Source: UBA4971 sp029551185 (GTDB lineage Bacteria; Bacillota; SHA-98; UBA4971). From it: a DNA stretch of 64,000 nt. Position 1 is the stretch's first letter. Each line of letters opens with the position of its first letter. Below the pieces are notes generated by a model that saw nothing but the letters and a program-made list of their open reading frames with translations, had not been told where the DNA came from and did not search any database. Position numbers and translations under genes: made by a program. Location of the stretch: contig DAOSZN010000002.1 in NCBI GenBank assembly GCA_035593725.1, forward strand, positions 117,247 through 181,246, in the 5' to 3' direction. Shown one piece after another: positions 8,753 to 17,458 of this stretch.

Positions 8753-10302
8753 GGCCTAACAATTACCATGATTCTATTGCTCTCATGCGCCTAACCCGGA
8801 CAGTCCGGAACACAGATAAGGTGATCGCAGCGCAGGTAGGCATGGCAACTGAGATTAATAAGGACGCAGTGAGAGAAATGGGTTTTGCCGGCGAAGAGCT
8901 GGAGACTGCTACTCCCAACGATCTTATTGTTGCACTTGTGTCTGAGACTGAGGATGCGTTGGATGCCGCGGAGCAAGCCATTAAAGAGAGTCTTGAGAGA
9001 CCGGTCCTGCAGAAGCCCGGGGCAAAGGAACCCAAAACCTATGCCACTCTGGCAGAGGCAGCTGCCTTGGAAAACGCCGGTATAGCAGCAATATCTGTTC
9101 CGGGCGAATATGCCGCGAGGGAAGCTCGAGCAGCCCTTGCCAATGGCTTGCACGTTTTCTTGTTCAGCGACAATGTATCTCTTGAAGATGAAGTCACTCT
9201 GAAGAAGTTGGGCCAGGAGAAGGGTCTCTTTGTAATGGGACCTGATTGTGGCACTGCTGTCATCGGCGGCCTGGGATTAGGGTTTGCGAATAAAGTGAAA
9301 CCCGGGAGAATCGGCATTGTAGCTGCGTCCGGCACCGGAATGCAGCAAGTAATGGCTATTCTTGACCGACTTGGCCAGGGAATCTCTGAAGCTATCGGTA
9401 CAGGGGGGCGGGATCTGAGTAAGGAGGTAGGTGGGATCACGACCAAGATGGGATTGGCTTTTCTTGAGACAGATCCTAACACTGCCGTCAAAGTCCTGGT
9501 ATCAAAGCCTCCACATCCTGATGTTCGTGATAGTCTCATAAGCATGTTGGATGAAGGGACAAAGCCTGCAGTTGTATGTTTTATGGGTGAAGAGATTGAA
9601 GAAGCCCACAAGAGGCATTCAGGCAAGGTTTTGTTTGCCGGCGATTTGGAGGAGGCGGCAATTATAGCTAATCAGTTGGCAGGCGGGGATTCCAAAGGAA
9701 GGCTCTATTCCGATGATGAGCTTTCAGAGATGGCCTCGCCAATCGCGGCAAGGGGCGATGGCGGAGGATTCTTCAGAGGACTGTATTGTGGTGGGACCTT
9801 ATGCCAAGAGACAATGACCATCCTTTCAAGGATGGGTATTGATATATATTCGAATGTACCATGGGACCGACGGCTTTTGCTTGAAGATCCCGAAGAGAGT
9901 TGTGCTAACGCGTGTATTGATATGGGAGATGACTACTTTACCCGAGGAAAACCTCATCCCATGCTCGAGCCTGGTATGAGAGTTCCTCGGTACCTGGCTG
10001 AAGCCCGTAGTAATGATGTGGGGATCTTACTGTTTGATGTGATATTAGGTTATGGGTGTCACAACAACCCTGCCGGTGTAATGGCTGAGGCTATGAAGGA
10101 AGCTCTGAGGATTCGAAAGGATATGGGGCAAGGGCTGGTGCAGATTGCCGTCTTAGTGGGTACTACAGGAGATCCCCAGGGATTAGAGGAACAGGAAGCT
10201 ATCCTGCGGGATGCAGGAGCGATAGTCCTTTGCTCGAATCGTGCTGCCGGAGACTTGGTGGCCCGAATTATCAAGGCGCAGGGAGGGAAAAGACCATGCT
10301 GA
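8731..10302 (+). CDS. fdrA: FdrA/AllF-like carbamoyltransferase subunit
   Basis: This 523-residue protein matches FdrA, which is built from succinyl-CoA synthetase alpha-like domains. Visible blocks are MGPDCGTAVIGGLGLGFANK near residue 170, IVAASGTGMQQV near 200 and GTGGRDLSKEVGG shortly after. FdrA (AllF) is the proposed core of oxamate carbamoyltransferase in E. coli. I chose the GTG at 8731 because AAAGGAGG sits eight bases upstream; a TTG at 8728 is too close. It overlaps the preceding gene by 22 bases and the following one by seven, so the three are translationally coupled and probably form one complex. No carbamate kinase gene lies in the window. Confidence 0.87.
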   Translation: MFKRLVIRPNNYHDSIALMRLTRTVRNTDKVIAAQVGMATEINKDAVREMGFAGEELETATPNDLIVALVSETEDALDAAEQAIKESLERPVLQKPGAKEPKTYATLAEAAALENAGIAAISVPGEYAAREARAALANGLHVFLFSDNVSLEDEVTLKKLGQEKGLFVMGPDCGTAVIGGLGLGFANKVKPGRIGIVAASGTGMQQVMAILDRLGQGISEAIGTGGRDLSKEVGGITTKMGLAFLETDPNTAVKVLVSKPPHPDVRDSLISMLDEGTKPAVVCFMGEEIEEAHKRHSGKVLFAGDLEEAAIIANQLAGGDSKGRLYSDDELSEMASPIAARGDGGGFFRGLYCGGTLCQETMTILSRMGIDIYSNVPWDRRLLLEDPEESCANACIDMGDDYFTRGKPHPMLEPGMRVPRYLAEARSNDVGILLFDVILGYGCHNNPAGVMAEAMKEALRIRKDMGQGLVQIAVLVGTTGDPQGLEEQEAILRDAGAIVLCSNRAAGDLVARIIKAQGGKRPC

Positions 10303-11714
10303 AGATAAGGAATTGGCCCCCTAAGGGGGGAGTGATTAATGTGGGTACCGGTGTCTTTGCCGAGTCTATGCAGGAGCAAGGCGCCGGAGTGTATGAAGTA
10401 AAATGGCAACCTCCCGCCCACGGAAAAGTCGAACTCATTGATATTCTCGATAAGCTGCATGGTAGGGATGATATCGATGAGGCTAACCAAACAGCAATTG
10501 AAAGATTCAGATCAGCTCAACCTGTTCTCATAGGTATCGGTGTTGCCAAGGAGACAATTCCCGGATTTGGTGACCGAATGCTGCTTCATGCCGGCCCTCC
10601 GATTACGTGGGAGAGAATGTCGGGGCCTCTGCGCGGCGCTGTGATAGGCGCAATCTTGTATGAAGGATGGGCAGATTCACCTGAAAAAGCTGAAGAATTG
10701 GCCTCAACGGGCGATATCGCTTATTCGCCGTGTCACGAACATTCGGCCGTAGGACCGATGGCTGGGGTGGTTTCACCAAGAATGCCTGTGTTTATTGTGG
10801 AAAATAAGACTCATGGAAACCGGTCGTACTGCACACTCAATGAAGGTCTCGGTAAAGTTCTCCGATATGGGGCCTACAACGATGAAGTGCTGGACAGACT
10901 CAGATGGATGGAGAAGGTTCTCGCACCTGTTTTGAAAGAGGCAATCGAGCTTTCAGGAGGTATAGACCTTACATCCATGATAGCCCAAGCACTGCACATG
11001 GGGGATGAAGTGCATAACCGGAACAGAGCGGGGACGTCCCTCCTCATAAGGGCTTTGGTCCCTTACCTCATAGAGGTGGATTATCCACAGGCTGATATCA
11101 GAAAGTGTCTGGAATTTATGAATTCCAACGACCATTTCTTCCTCAATCTTTCCATGCCTGCAGCTAAGGCAATGCTTGAGGCGGCTCATGGTATTCCTAA
11201 GAGTTCCATTGTGACGGTAATGGCCAGAAACGGCACGGAGTTCGGAATCAAAGTCAGCGGATTGGGGGATCAGTGGTTTACAGGTCCTGCTCAGATAGTC
11301 AAGGGTCTCTACTTCCCCGGGCGTTCAGAAGAGGACGCAAACCCTGATATCGGTGATTCAGCAATAACGGAAACTGCAGGTCTCGGTGGCTTTGCCATGG
11401 CAGCTGCGATCCCCATTGTTCAGTTTGTCGGGGGTGTTCCGGAAGACGCTGTCAGATTCTCTGAGAAGATGTACAACATAACAATTGCCGAAAGCAAGCA
11501 TTTTAACATACCTATTCTGAACTTCAGGGGAACACCGACTGGGATAGACATTAGAAAGGTAGTGGAAACAGGTATATTACCCCAGATAAATACTGGAATT
11601 GCCCATAAAGATCCAGGTGTAGGGCAAGTAGGGGCAGGTCTTGTAAATCCACCTTGGGAATGTTTCGAGAAGGCGATTACTGCCTTCGGGAAAAAGCACG
11701 CCAACAGGTCATAA
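10296..11714 (+). CDS. DUF1116 protein, AllG (YlbE)-like carbamoyltransferase subunit
   Basis: This 472-residue protein belongs to the DUF1116 family (YlbE/AllG), always seen with FdrA in anaerobic allantoin clusters. Recognisable stretches are MSGPLRGAVIGAILYEGWAD, the histidine-rich SPCHEHSAVGPMAGVVSP and GNRSYCTLNEGLGKVLRYG. With the two upstream genes it would form an oxamate carbamoyltransferase-type enzyme. The ATG at 10296 is preceded by GGGAGGG at a good distance and lies inside the FdrA-like stop region (seven-base overlap). An in-frame start at 10230 has no ribosome site. The cyclase-family gene follows after 37 bases, keeping the set in one operon. Confidence 0.85.
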   Translation: MLKIRNWPPKGGVINVGTGVFAESMQEQGAGVYEVKWQPPAHGKVELIDILDKLHGRDDIDEANQTAIERFRSAQPVLIGIGVAKETIPGFGDRMLLHAGPPITWERMSGPLRGAVIGAILYEGWADSPEKAEELASTGDIAYSPCHEHSAVGPMAGVVSPRMPVFIVENKTHGNRSYCTLNEGLGKVLRYGAYNDEVLDRLRWMEKVLAPVLKEAIELSGGIDLTSMIAQALHMGDEVHNRNRAGTSLLIRALVPYLIEVDYPQADIRKCLEFMNSNDHFFLNLSMPAAKAMLEAAHGIPKSSIVTVMARNGTEFGIKVSGLGDQWFTGPAQIVKGLYFPGRSEEDANPDIGDSAITETAGLGGFAMAAAIPIVQFVGGVPEDAVRFSEKMYNITIAESKHFNIPILNFRGTPTGIDIRKVVETGILPQINTGIAHKDPGVGQVGAGLVNPPWECFEKAITAFGKKHANRS

Positions 11715-11751
11715 AACTTGAACAGAGTTCTTTTAAGGAGGATGAGGCAGA

Positions 11752-12537
11752 ATGATTGAGTTCTGGAATAAGGTGAAAATGTATGACCTTACGCAACCGC
11801 TGAGCCATCTCACTCCGCCATGGCCGACTTATGAACCGCTTCAGATCAAGTTTTTCAAGAGACTAAGCCCCAACGGTGCGAACGGCCAACTTATTACCAC
11901 GTCTAATCACGTAGGAACCCATCTTGACGGCCCATTGCACTTCTGTACTCACGGCAGGGATATTGCCAGCTTGTCCTTAGACTACCTTGTGGGGCCGGGA
12001 GTAATCGTAGACCTTAGCGATATCGCTGAAGATTACGGGATCTATACGTCAGGCGACATCACAGACAGAGTCGAAGTCAAGGAAGGCGACATTCTTATTA
12101 TTAATACAGGCTATCATCGATATGCTTGGGATATGCCGGAAGCTGACGAAGTCAGGTACATGATAAAACATCCCGGGCCTGCCAGAGAGTTTGCGGAATG
12201 GTGTAAGGAAATGAACCTGAAGTGGCTTGCTGTGGACTGCGGATCCGCAGACCACCCAATGAACACCAAGATCCGTGAGTGGATGCCTGCACAAGCAAAA
12301 GAGGCTGACCTCCATCTTAAGAACAAATACGGAAAAGGCCTTGATGACTTCTTCCCTCCGGAGGATTACCAGATAATGCATACGTTGTTGTTTCCTCATG
12401 ACATTATCCATGCGGAAAATGTCGCAGGCGACATAGATAAGATCCTGAACAGGAGAATGATTATCGGTTGCTTCCCATGGCGCTTCGTCGGCGGGGAATC
12501 CTCCATATGCAGAATCGTAGCGTTTGACACAGAGTAA
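11752..12537 (+). CDS. Cyclase-family metal-dependent hydrolase
   Basis: This 261-residue protein belongs to the cyclase family (kynurenine formamidase and isatin hydrolase type), which hydrolyses amide or lactam bonds using Zn or Mn. The full metal signature HVGTHLDGPLHF is present, giving ligands His53, His57, Asp59 and His63. Isatin hydrolase shows that the family can open a cyclic amide. It directly follows the carbamoyltransferase-like trio and has an excellent TAAGGAGG site. A role opening barbiturate to ureidomalonate, in place of the unrelated classical barbiturase, is an attractive inference. Hydrolysis of another ureide or formamide remains possible. Confidence 0.85.
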   Translation: MIEFWNKVKMYDLTQPLSHLTPPWPTYEPLQIKFFKRLSPNGANGQLITTSNHVGTHLDGPLHFCTHGRDIASLSLDYLVGPGVIVDLSDIAEDYGIYTSGDITDRVEVKEGDILIINTGYHRYAWDMPEADEVRYMIKHPGPAREFAEWCKEMNLKWLAVDCGSADHPMNTKIREWMPAQAKEADLHLKNKYGKGLDDFFPPEDYQIMHTLLFPHDIIHAENVAGDIDKILNRRMIIGCFPWRFVGGESSICRIVAFDTE

Positions 12538-12608
12538 GACATGATGGCAGATAACTCGTTCTGAGTGGAAATGGGTATGAGACTGATGCAATACGGAGGT
12601 GGGAGCAA

Positions 12609-13646
12609 ATGGGTATTGCAGATCTCCGTCATGACTTTCTCGAACTTGTGAGGATCCCGGGCCCTTCCGGTTTTGAACAACCGGTGGCAGATGCAATCCG
12701 TAACAAAATCCAATCGCTTGTATCTACAGTGGAAACGGACGGGATGGGTAACTTACTGGCTACCAAGGAAGGTCCGGAGGGAGCGCCGATTCTCGCCTTA
12801 ATGGCTCATATGGATGAAATAAGCATGGTTACCACGGATGTGAGAGACGGATTTGTGTGGTTTGATTTTGTGGTGGACATAAACTCAGCTGTGACCGCAG
12901 GCCAACCTGTGGTGATTCTCACCGGGAAAGGGCCTGTTCCAGGTGTAGTCCGTTCACCCAGCACTCACTTGGGTCAAAGTCTAAACAGTCTCTGGATTGA
13001 TGCAGGGCCACGTTGTGCCCAGGTGGAACCAGGGGATCCTATAGTATTTGACACAATTCCACGGTGGTTGGATGACGAGGAAACGCTGCTTGCATCAAGA
13101 GCTGTTGACAATCGACAAGGATGTGCCATTCTGCTTGAGACTGCACGGCAGTTGGCTGAAGTTGAACTCGACGTCAGCGTTGTCTTTGCTTTTACAGTTC
13201 AGGAGGAAGTGGGATGTAGGGGAGCAAGGCACCTGGCAAAAACCGTCTATCCAAAGTGGGCTATTTCCATTGACACAGGATATGGCGCTGATCCCGAAGC
13301 AGGGCCGGGTGTAGGGGTTCCACCGGATACCGGGCCTGTCATTAGAAGATTTGAGTCAGTGAAACCCGGAAGGGGCATGTTGATGTTCTTCGCTGACAGA
13401 GAGCTGGTAGCCGGTTTAAGGGAGTCAGCCGATGCGGCCGGTATCCCCTATAGCCTTGATGTACGATTTGGTCTGTTTACAGACGCTGCAGGGGTGTACG
13501 ATGAGTGGTCTGACATAAAGTGTGTTTCTATAACAGTTCCGAGGAGATACTCCCACTCTCCGTACGAAGTCATTAACCTTAACACAATGGGTCAGGCGTC
13601 AGAGCTTTTGACGGTTTTCTTAAGAAACCTGAAGGCCGGGAACTAG
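12609..13646 (+). CDS. M42-family metallo-aminopeptidase/hydrolase
   Basis: This 345-residue protein has the usual length and complete dinuclear metal set of M42 (PepA/FrvX/cellulase M) proteins. AHMDE gives His67 and Asp69, SRAVDNRQGC gives the bridging Asp near 166, and TVQEEVGCRGA gives the Glu pair near 199-200. IDTGYGADP and YSHSPYE complete the site. Known members remove N-terminal residues from peptides. Here it sits inside a small-molecule catabolic operon 71 bases after the cyclase gene, behind a GGAGG site, so it may have been recruited as an amidase, for example on malonamate. That function is inference; an ordinary peptidase cannot be excluded. Confidence 0.85.
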   Translation: MGIADLRHDFLELVRIPGPSGFEQPVADAIRNKIQSLVSTVETDGMGNLLATKEGPEGAPILALMAHMDEISMVTTDVRDGFVWFDFVVDINSAVTAGQPVVILTGKGPVPGVVRSPSTHLGQSLNSLWIDAGPRCAQVEPGDPIVFDTIPRWLDDEETLLASRAVDNRQGCAILLETARQLAEVELDVSVVFAFTVQEEVGCRGARHLAKTVYPKWAISIDTGYGADPEAGPGVGVPPDTGPVIRRFESVKPGRGMLMFFADRELVAGLRESADAAGIPYSLDVRFGLFTDAAGVYDEWSDIKCVSITVPRRYSHSPYEVINLNTMGQASELLTVFLRNLKAGN

Positions 13647-13750
13647 AAGCATATGGGCAAGCCTAAGAAAGATGTGGATATTGAGGGTGAATTCGCAAGT
13701 TAGCGATTACTAATGCTTTTTGCAAGCAAAGGCAGCTGGGGGTGACATGC

Positions 13751-13867
13751 GTGGAACCCGGAATCAGTACACTTACTGTGTGTCTTGTATCAATTGTCAC
13801 TGTTTTTCTTGTAACGGGTTTTCTTTGTTTGGTGATTATGGCTCTTAGCGCAATTATGCCCGAATGA
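13751..13867 (+). CDS. Small single-span membrane protein, OadG-like decarboxylase subunit
   Basis: This 38-codon ORF starts at GTG 13751 with GGGGGTGA ending five bases upstream and stops with TGA at 13867. It encodes one hydrophobic helix (about residues 7-33) ending in MALSAIMPE. That layout and tail resemble the gamma/delta subunits of Na+-pumping decarboxylases (OadG, MmdD), which have one N-terminal helix followed by a short Met-Ser-Ala-like segment. It lies 53 bases before the OadB/MadB-like gene, where such a subunit would be expected. The likely role is to stabilise the membrane decarboxylase. It is shorter than known OadG proteins, lacks their soluble tail, and rests on pattern only. 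Confidence 0.6.
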   Translation: MEPGISTLTVCLVSIVTVFLVTGFLCLVIMALSAIMPE

Positions 13868-13926
13868 GATTGGGTACGATCTGCTCGGGCGAAAGACGGT
13901 AGTTTGCTGCAAACGGAGGGATGTCC

Positions 13927-15045
13927 TTGTTTTTGGAGACCTTGGTGTCAGTGTTAGCATCCGGCGGGCTGCTGAATTTGACGATTGGGAATATTATTAT
14001 GATTGGAGTTGCAATTGTCCTCCTTTACCTGGCCATTAGCAAGGGCTTTGAGCCTCTTTTGCTTTTGCCGATAGCCTTCGGGTGCCTATTAGCTAACATT
14101 CCGGGAGCGGGCATTTCAGATGAAGGAGGACTCCTTTACTACTTCTATACATATGGGCTTGAAACCGAGATACTTCCATGCTTGATTTTCATGGGAATAG
14201 GCGCCATGACGGATTTTGGTCCGTTGCTTGCTCGGCCTGTAACCTTTTTGTTGGGGGCTGCAGCGCAGTTTGGGGTATTTTTTGCCATGTTCCTTGCGAG
14301 TGCTTTGGGATTTAATATCAGAGAGGCTGCCTCTATAGCAATAATCGGGGGAGCTGACGGTCCGACCGCGATTTATCTTACTGTAAAACTTGCACCTCAT
14401 TTGTTGGGGGCTGTGGCAGTTGCGGCTTACTCGTATATGTCACTTGTACCCCTGATCCAACCGCCGGTTATCCGTCTTCTTACTACACAAAAGGAACGCG
14501 AGACTGTAATGGAGGATCCTAAGCCTGTTTCACAGACTACGAAAATTCTGTTTCCCATTGTAACAGCGATAGTGGCTTGCCTGTTGTTGCCGGATACCAC
14601 ACCGCTTGTAGGTTGCCTTATGCTTGGCAATCTGCTAAGGGAGTCCGGTGTGACGGATCGCCTGTTTAAGACTGCACAGGGCGAGATGATCAATATCGTT
14701 ACAATACTCCTGACCCTTGCTGTAGGCGGAACAATGGGCGCTGATACCTTCTTAACTGTAGCAACCCTCAAAATTCTCGCCCTTGGCGCTATCGCGTTCG
14801 CAGTCAGCACAGCAGGCGGAGTCCTTCTCGGAAAAGTGTTCTATGTATTGAGCGGAGGGAAGATAAACCCGATTATAGGCGCAGCGGGAGTGTCGGCGGT
14901 TCCTATGGCTGCCCGCGTATGCCAGGTGGAAGGACAGAAGGCAAACCCTGAAAACTTCCTGCTTATGCATGCAATGGGTCCGAATGTAGCAGGGGTAATC
15001 GGAACAGCGGTTGCAGCCGGGTGTTTCTTAACCCTGCTGGGTTAG
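13927..15045 (+). CDS. madB: MadB/OadB-like Na+-pumping carboxybiotin decarboxylase
   Basis: This integral membrane protein of about 372 residues decarboxylates carboxybiotin on the carrier protein and couples it to Na+ export. It is strongly like OadB: IGGADGPTAIYL (near 139-150, with the essential Asp), AVAAYSYMSLVPLIQPPVIR, GNLLRESGVTDRL and GPNVAGVIGTAVAAG near the end. I prefer the TTG at 13927 because GGAGGG ends seven bases upstream; the ATG at 13921 directly abuts that site. The genes that follow identify it as the MadB subunit of malonate decarboxylase rather than of oxaloacetate or methylmalonyl-CoA decarboxylase. Confidence 0.9.
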   Translation: MFLETLVSVLASGGLLNLTIGNIIMIGVAIVLLYLAISKGFEPLLLLPIAFGCLLANIPGAGISDEGGLLYYFYTYGLETEILPCLIFMGIGAMTDFGPLLARPVTFLLGAAAQFGVFFAMFLASALGFNIREAASIAIIGGADGPTAIYLTVKLAPHLLGAVAVAAYSYMSLVPLIQPPVIRLLTTQKERETVMEDPKPVSQTTKILFPIVTAIVACLLLPDTTPLVGCLMLGNLLRESGVTDRLFKTAQGEMINIVTILLTLAVGGTMGADTFLTVATLKILALGAIAFAVSTAGGVLLGKVFYVLSGGKINPIIGAAGVSAVPMAARVCQVEGQKANPENFLLMHAMGPNVAGVIGTAVAAGCFLTLLG

Positions 15046-15112
15046 CCGGGGGTCAGAAAAGACTGCTCAATAACCTTGTTACCGTTAAGATTCTTTGGAG
15101 GTGTGATTCCGG

Positions 15113-15376
15113 ATGAAAAATGGAAACTCGTTTGAAATCAGAGCGAAGCTTCCCGGAGAGCTCACAATACATCCTGGCAAGCATCCTATGAAAAAGACCG
15201 ACTTGCCCGGAGTGGGGGATATTGTTGAACCAAGACAGGAAGTGGCATTCATCGAGGCGATGAAGATGCAAAACCAAATCCTCTCGCCCAAGAAGGCTAA
15301 GATTTTGGAGATTCATGCAACTACAGGTGAAATGGTAAAATCCGGGGATCTCCTTATGACCCTGGAAGAAGTATAA
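15113..15376 (+). CDS. madF: Biotin carrier protein of malonate decarboxylase
   Basis: This 87-residue protein consists almost entirely of a biotinyl domain, with the attachment motif EAMKMQ placing biotin on Lys51. It shuttles the carboxyl group removed from malonyl-carrier protein to the membrane decarboxylase. It lacks the long Pro/Ala linker of many oxaloacetate decarboxylase carriers, in line with a free-standing MadF. The ATG has TTGGAGGTG upstream. It lies between the membrane subunit and the alpha subunit, and biotinylation needs a biotin ligase encoded elsewhere. Confidence 0.9.
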   Translation: MKNGNSFEIRAKLPGELTIHPGKHPMKKTDLPGVGDIVEPRQEVAFIEAMKMQNQILSPKKAKILEIHATTGEMVKSGDLLMTLEEV

Positions 15377-15390
15377 AGGGGCTTGAGAAC

Positions 15391-17073
15391 ATGGTAAGCA
15401 TGGCTGCCGGAAGAACCGACTGGACACGGAGGAGAAATGAGTTTGAGAAGCGGCTGTGTGAGGGAAGACAGTTTGTCGGTGAACCCGGCAGCAAGATAGT
15501 GGATCCTCTTGACTGCGTGCCTCTATTGGAGGCTGTAATTCGATCAGGTGATAGGGTCGCGCTTGAAGGAAACAATCAGAAACAAGCCGATTTTCTGGCA
15601 GACTGTCTTTGCAATATAGACGCCGAGCGAGTGAATAATCTGCATATGGTGCAATCAGTGATAGCTCTTCCATCTCACTGCGAGATTTTTGAGCGCGGGA
15701 TTGCAGGTATCGCAGATTTTTCGTACTCATCTCCTCAAAGTGCCAGAGTAGCCAAAATGGTCAGCGAAGGAAAGATGAGGATAGGGGAAATCCACACCTA
15801 CTTGGAGCTTTTCGGCCGCTACTTCGTTGATCTCACTCCTGACGTAGCTTTGATTACTGCAATTTCTGCAGACCGTGACGGAAACCTGTACACAGGCCCT
15901 AACACAGAGGATACCCCCACAATAGTTGAAGCTGCAAAATTCAGGCAGGGGATTGTCGTGGCACAGGTTGAGAAGATCGTGGATAAGCTGCCACGGGTTG
16001 ATATACCCGGTGAGTGGGTGGATTTCCTTGTTCCGGTGGGTAGGCCATGCTATACTGAGCCCCTCTTTACAAGGGATCCTGCGCTTATCACAGATGTGCA
16101 TGTTCTCATGGCCATGATGGTGATTAAAGGTATCTACGCTGAATACGGGGTGAAGTCGCTGAATCATGGAATCGGCTTCGGGACTTGTGCAATTGAGTTG
16201 CTCCTCCCTACTTTTGCAGAAAGCCTTGGTCTTAAGGGGAAGATTTGCTCCCATTGGACGGTAAATCCGCATCCCAGTCTAATCCCGGCTATTGAATGTG
16301 GATTCATTGAGTCAATTCACTCATTCGGGTCAGAGGTAGGAATGGAAGAGTATATGGCTAATCGTCCCGATGTGTTCTTTATCGGACCTGACGGAACTAT
16401 GAGGTCAAATAGGGCTATGTGCCAGGTTGCCGGCCACTATGCTGTCGATGCATTTGTAGGTTCGACTCTTCAGATGGATCGGTACGGTAATAGTTCCACT
16501 GCAGTAGCAGGAAGAATTGCAGGGTTCGGCGGGGCGCCGAACATGGGGTGTGATCCGCCCGGGAGGAGGCATTCCAGTCCGAGTTGGCTTAGGGCAGGAA
16601 AGGAAAGCGCCATGACGCAAGACCTTATCGGACCGGTGCCGCGCGGTAGGAAGCTGGTTATTCAGATGGTGGAAACCTTTGGAGCAGGACGAGTTCCAAG
16701 CTTCGTGCATCGTTTGGATGCATGGACACTTATGGAGGAAGCAGGCTTTAAAGTTCCGCCTATCATGATGTACGGTGACGCCATTACTCACCTGGTCACA
16801 GAAGAAGGAATAGCGCATCTTCTCAGATGCGATTCGCTGGAGCAACGGGAAGCCGCTATCAAAGCTGTGGCAGGTTACACTGATTTAGGCAGGGAAGCCG
16901 ACCCTAAGGAAACTCTGGAACTGAGGCGTCAAGGCATAGTTCAAACTCCTCAGGATTTAGGAATCGATATTGGGGATGCAAACACCTCGCATCTGGCAGC
17001 TCGTTCCATAAGGGAACTGGTGGAGTGGTCAGGCGGGCTTTATCGTCCCCCCGACCGGTTCAGGGAATGGTAA
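15391..17073 (+). CDS. madA: Malonate decarboxylase alpha subunit (acetyl-ACP:malonate transferase)
   Basis: This 560-residue protein is the MadA/MdcA-type transferase. It exchanges acetate on the acyl carrier protein for malonate, releasing acetate and forming malonyl-S-ACP. Recognisable stretches are EPGSKIVDPLDCVPLLEAV near the N-terminus, NHGIGFGTCAIELLLPT, HWTVNPHPSLIPAIECGF and FGGAPNMGCDPPGRRHSS, all typical of malonate decarboxylase alpha chains. The length is normal. It starts 14 bases after the biotin carrier and is followed by the acyl carrier gene, matching the order of biotin-dependent clusters. Confidence 0.93.
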   Translation: MVSMAAGRTDWTRRRNEFEKRLCEGRQFVGEPGSKIVDPLDCVPLLEAVIRSGDRVALEGNNQKQADFLADCLCNIDAERVNNLHMVQSVIALPSHCEIFERGIAGIADFSYSSPQSARVAKMVSEGKMRIGEIHTYLELFGRYFVDLTPDVALITAISADRDGNLYTGPNTEDTPTIVEAAKFRQGIVVAQVEKIVDKLPRVDIPGEWVDFLVPVGRPCYTEPLFTRDPALITDVHVLMAMMVIKGIYAEYGVKSLNHGIGFGTCAIELLLPTFAESLGLKGKICSHWTVNPHPSLIPAIECGFIESIHSFGSEVGMEEYMANRPDVFFIGPDGTMRSNRAMCQVAGHYAVDAFVGSTLQMDRYGNSSTAVAGRIAGFGGAPNMGCDPPGRRHSSPSWLRAGKESAMTQDLIGPVPRGRKLVIQMVETFGAGRVPSFVHRLDAWTLMEEAGFKVPPIMMYGDAITHLVTEEGIAHLLRCDSLEQREAAIKAVAGYTDLGREADPKETLELRRQGIVQTPQDLGIDIGDANTSHLAARSIRELVEWSGGLYRPPDRFREW

Positions 17074-17113
17074 CCCAATGTGATGCACAGGCATACGGAA
17101 GAGGGGGATTGTT

Positions 17114-17437
17114 ATGGCTCTGGAGCGATTGGAATTCGAGTTTGTCGGAGAACCGGAGAATGGAGGAGGGGATTGGGAGTATCTCCATATCGGGCATGTA
17201 ATGTCAGGGGATTTGGAGATCTTGGCAGAGCGCTTGCCTGCTGAGGCCGATGTAACCAGAATCCACGTTACTACCGGTGCTGTAGGGTTTGGGAGCGTCT
17301 GGCAGATGGTTATTGATGAATTCATGACTACGCATGAAGTGTATGGATGCGAGATCTGGATAAACGATGATGGGGCCACCCCGGCAGTAGTGAAGCTCAG
17401 ACTCTGGCAACTTGTAAAGGAAATGTCTGCAAAATAG
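17114..17437 (+). CDS. madE: Malonate decarboxylase acyl carrier protein
   Basis: This 107-residue protein is the delta-type acyl carrier (MadE/MdcC). The modification site MSGDLEIL places the 2'-(5''-phosphoribosyl)-3'-dephospho-CoA arm on Ser31. The C-terminal INDDGATPAVVKLRL block is diagnostic for malonate decarboxylase carriers. Acetyl and malonyl groups ride on this thiol during the cycle. AGAGGGGG precedes the ATG. The two genes needed to make and attach the prosthetic group lie further down the same operon. Confidence 0.92.
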   Translation: MALERLEFEFVGEPENGGGDWEYLHIGHVMSGDLEILAERLPAEADVTRIHVTTGAVGFGSVWQMVIDEFMTTHEVYGCEIWINDDGATPAVVKLRLWQLVKEMSAK

Positions 17438-17458
17438 GTTAAGACACGGAGGTGGCTG

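Noticed and set aside
15053..15730. 225-codon antisense frame across madF and madA
   Set aside because: The sense strand carries the biotin motif and MadA blocks; the antisense product is rich in Cys, His and Arg without pattern.
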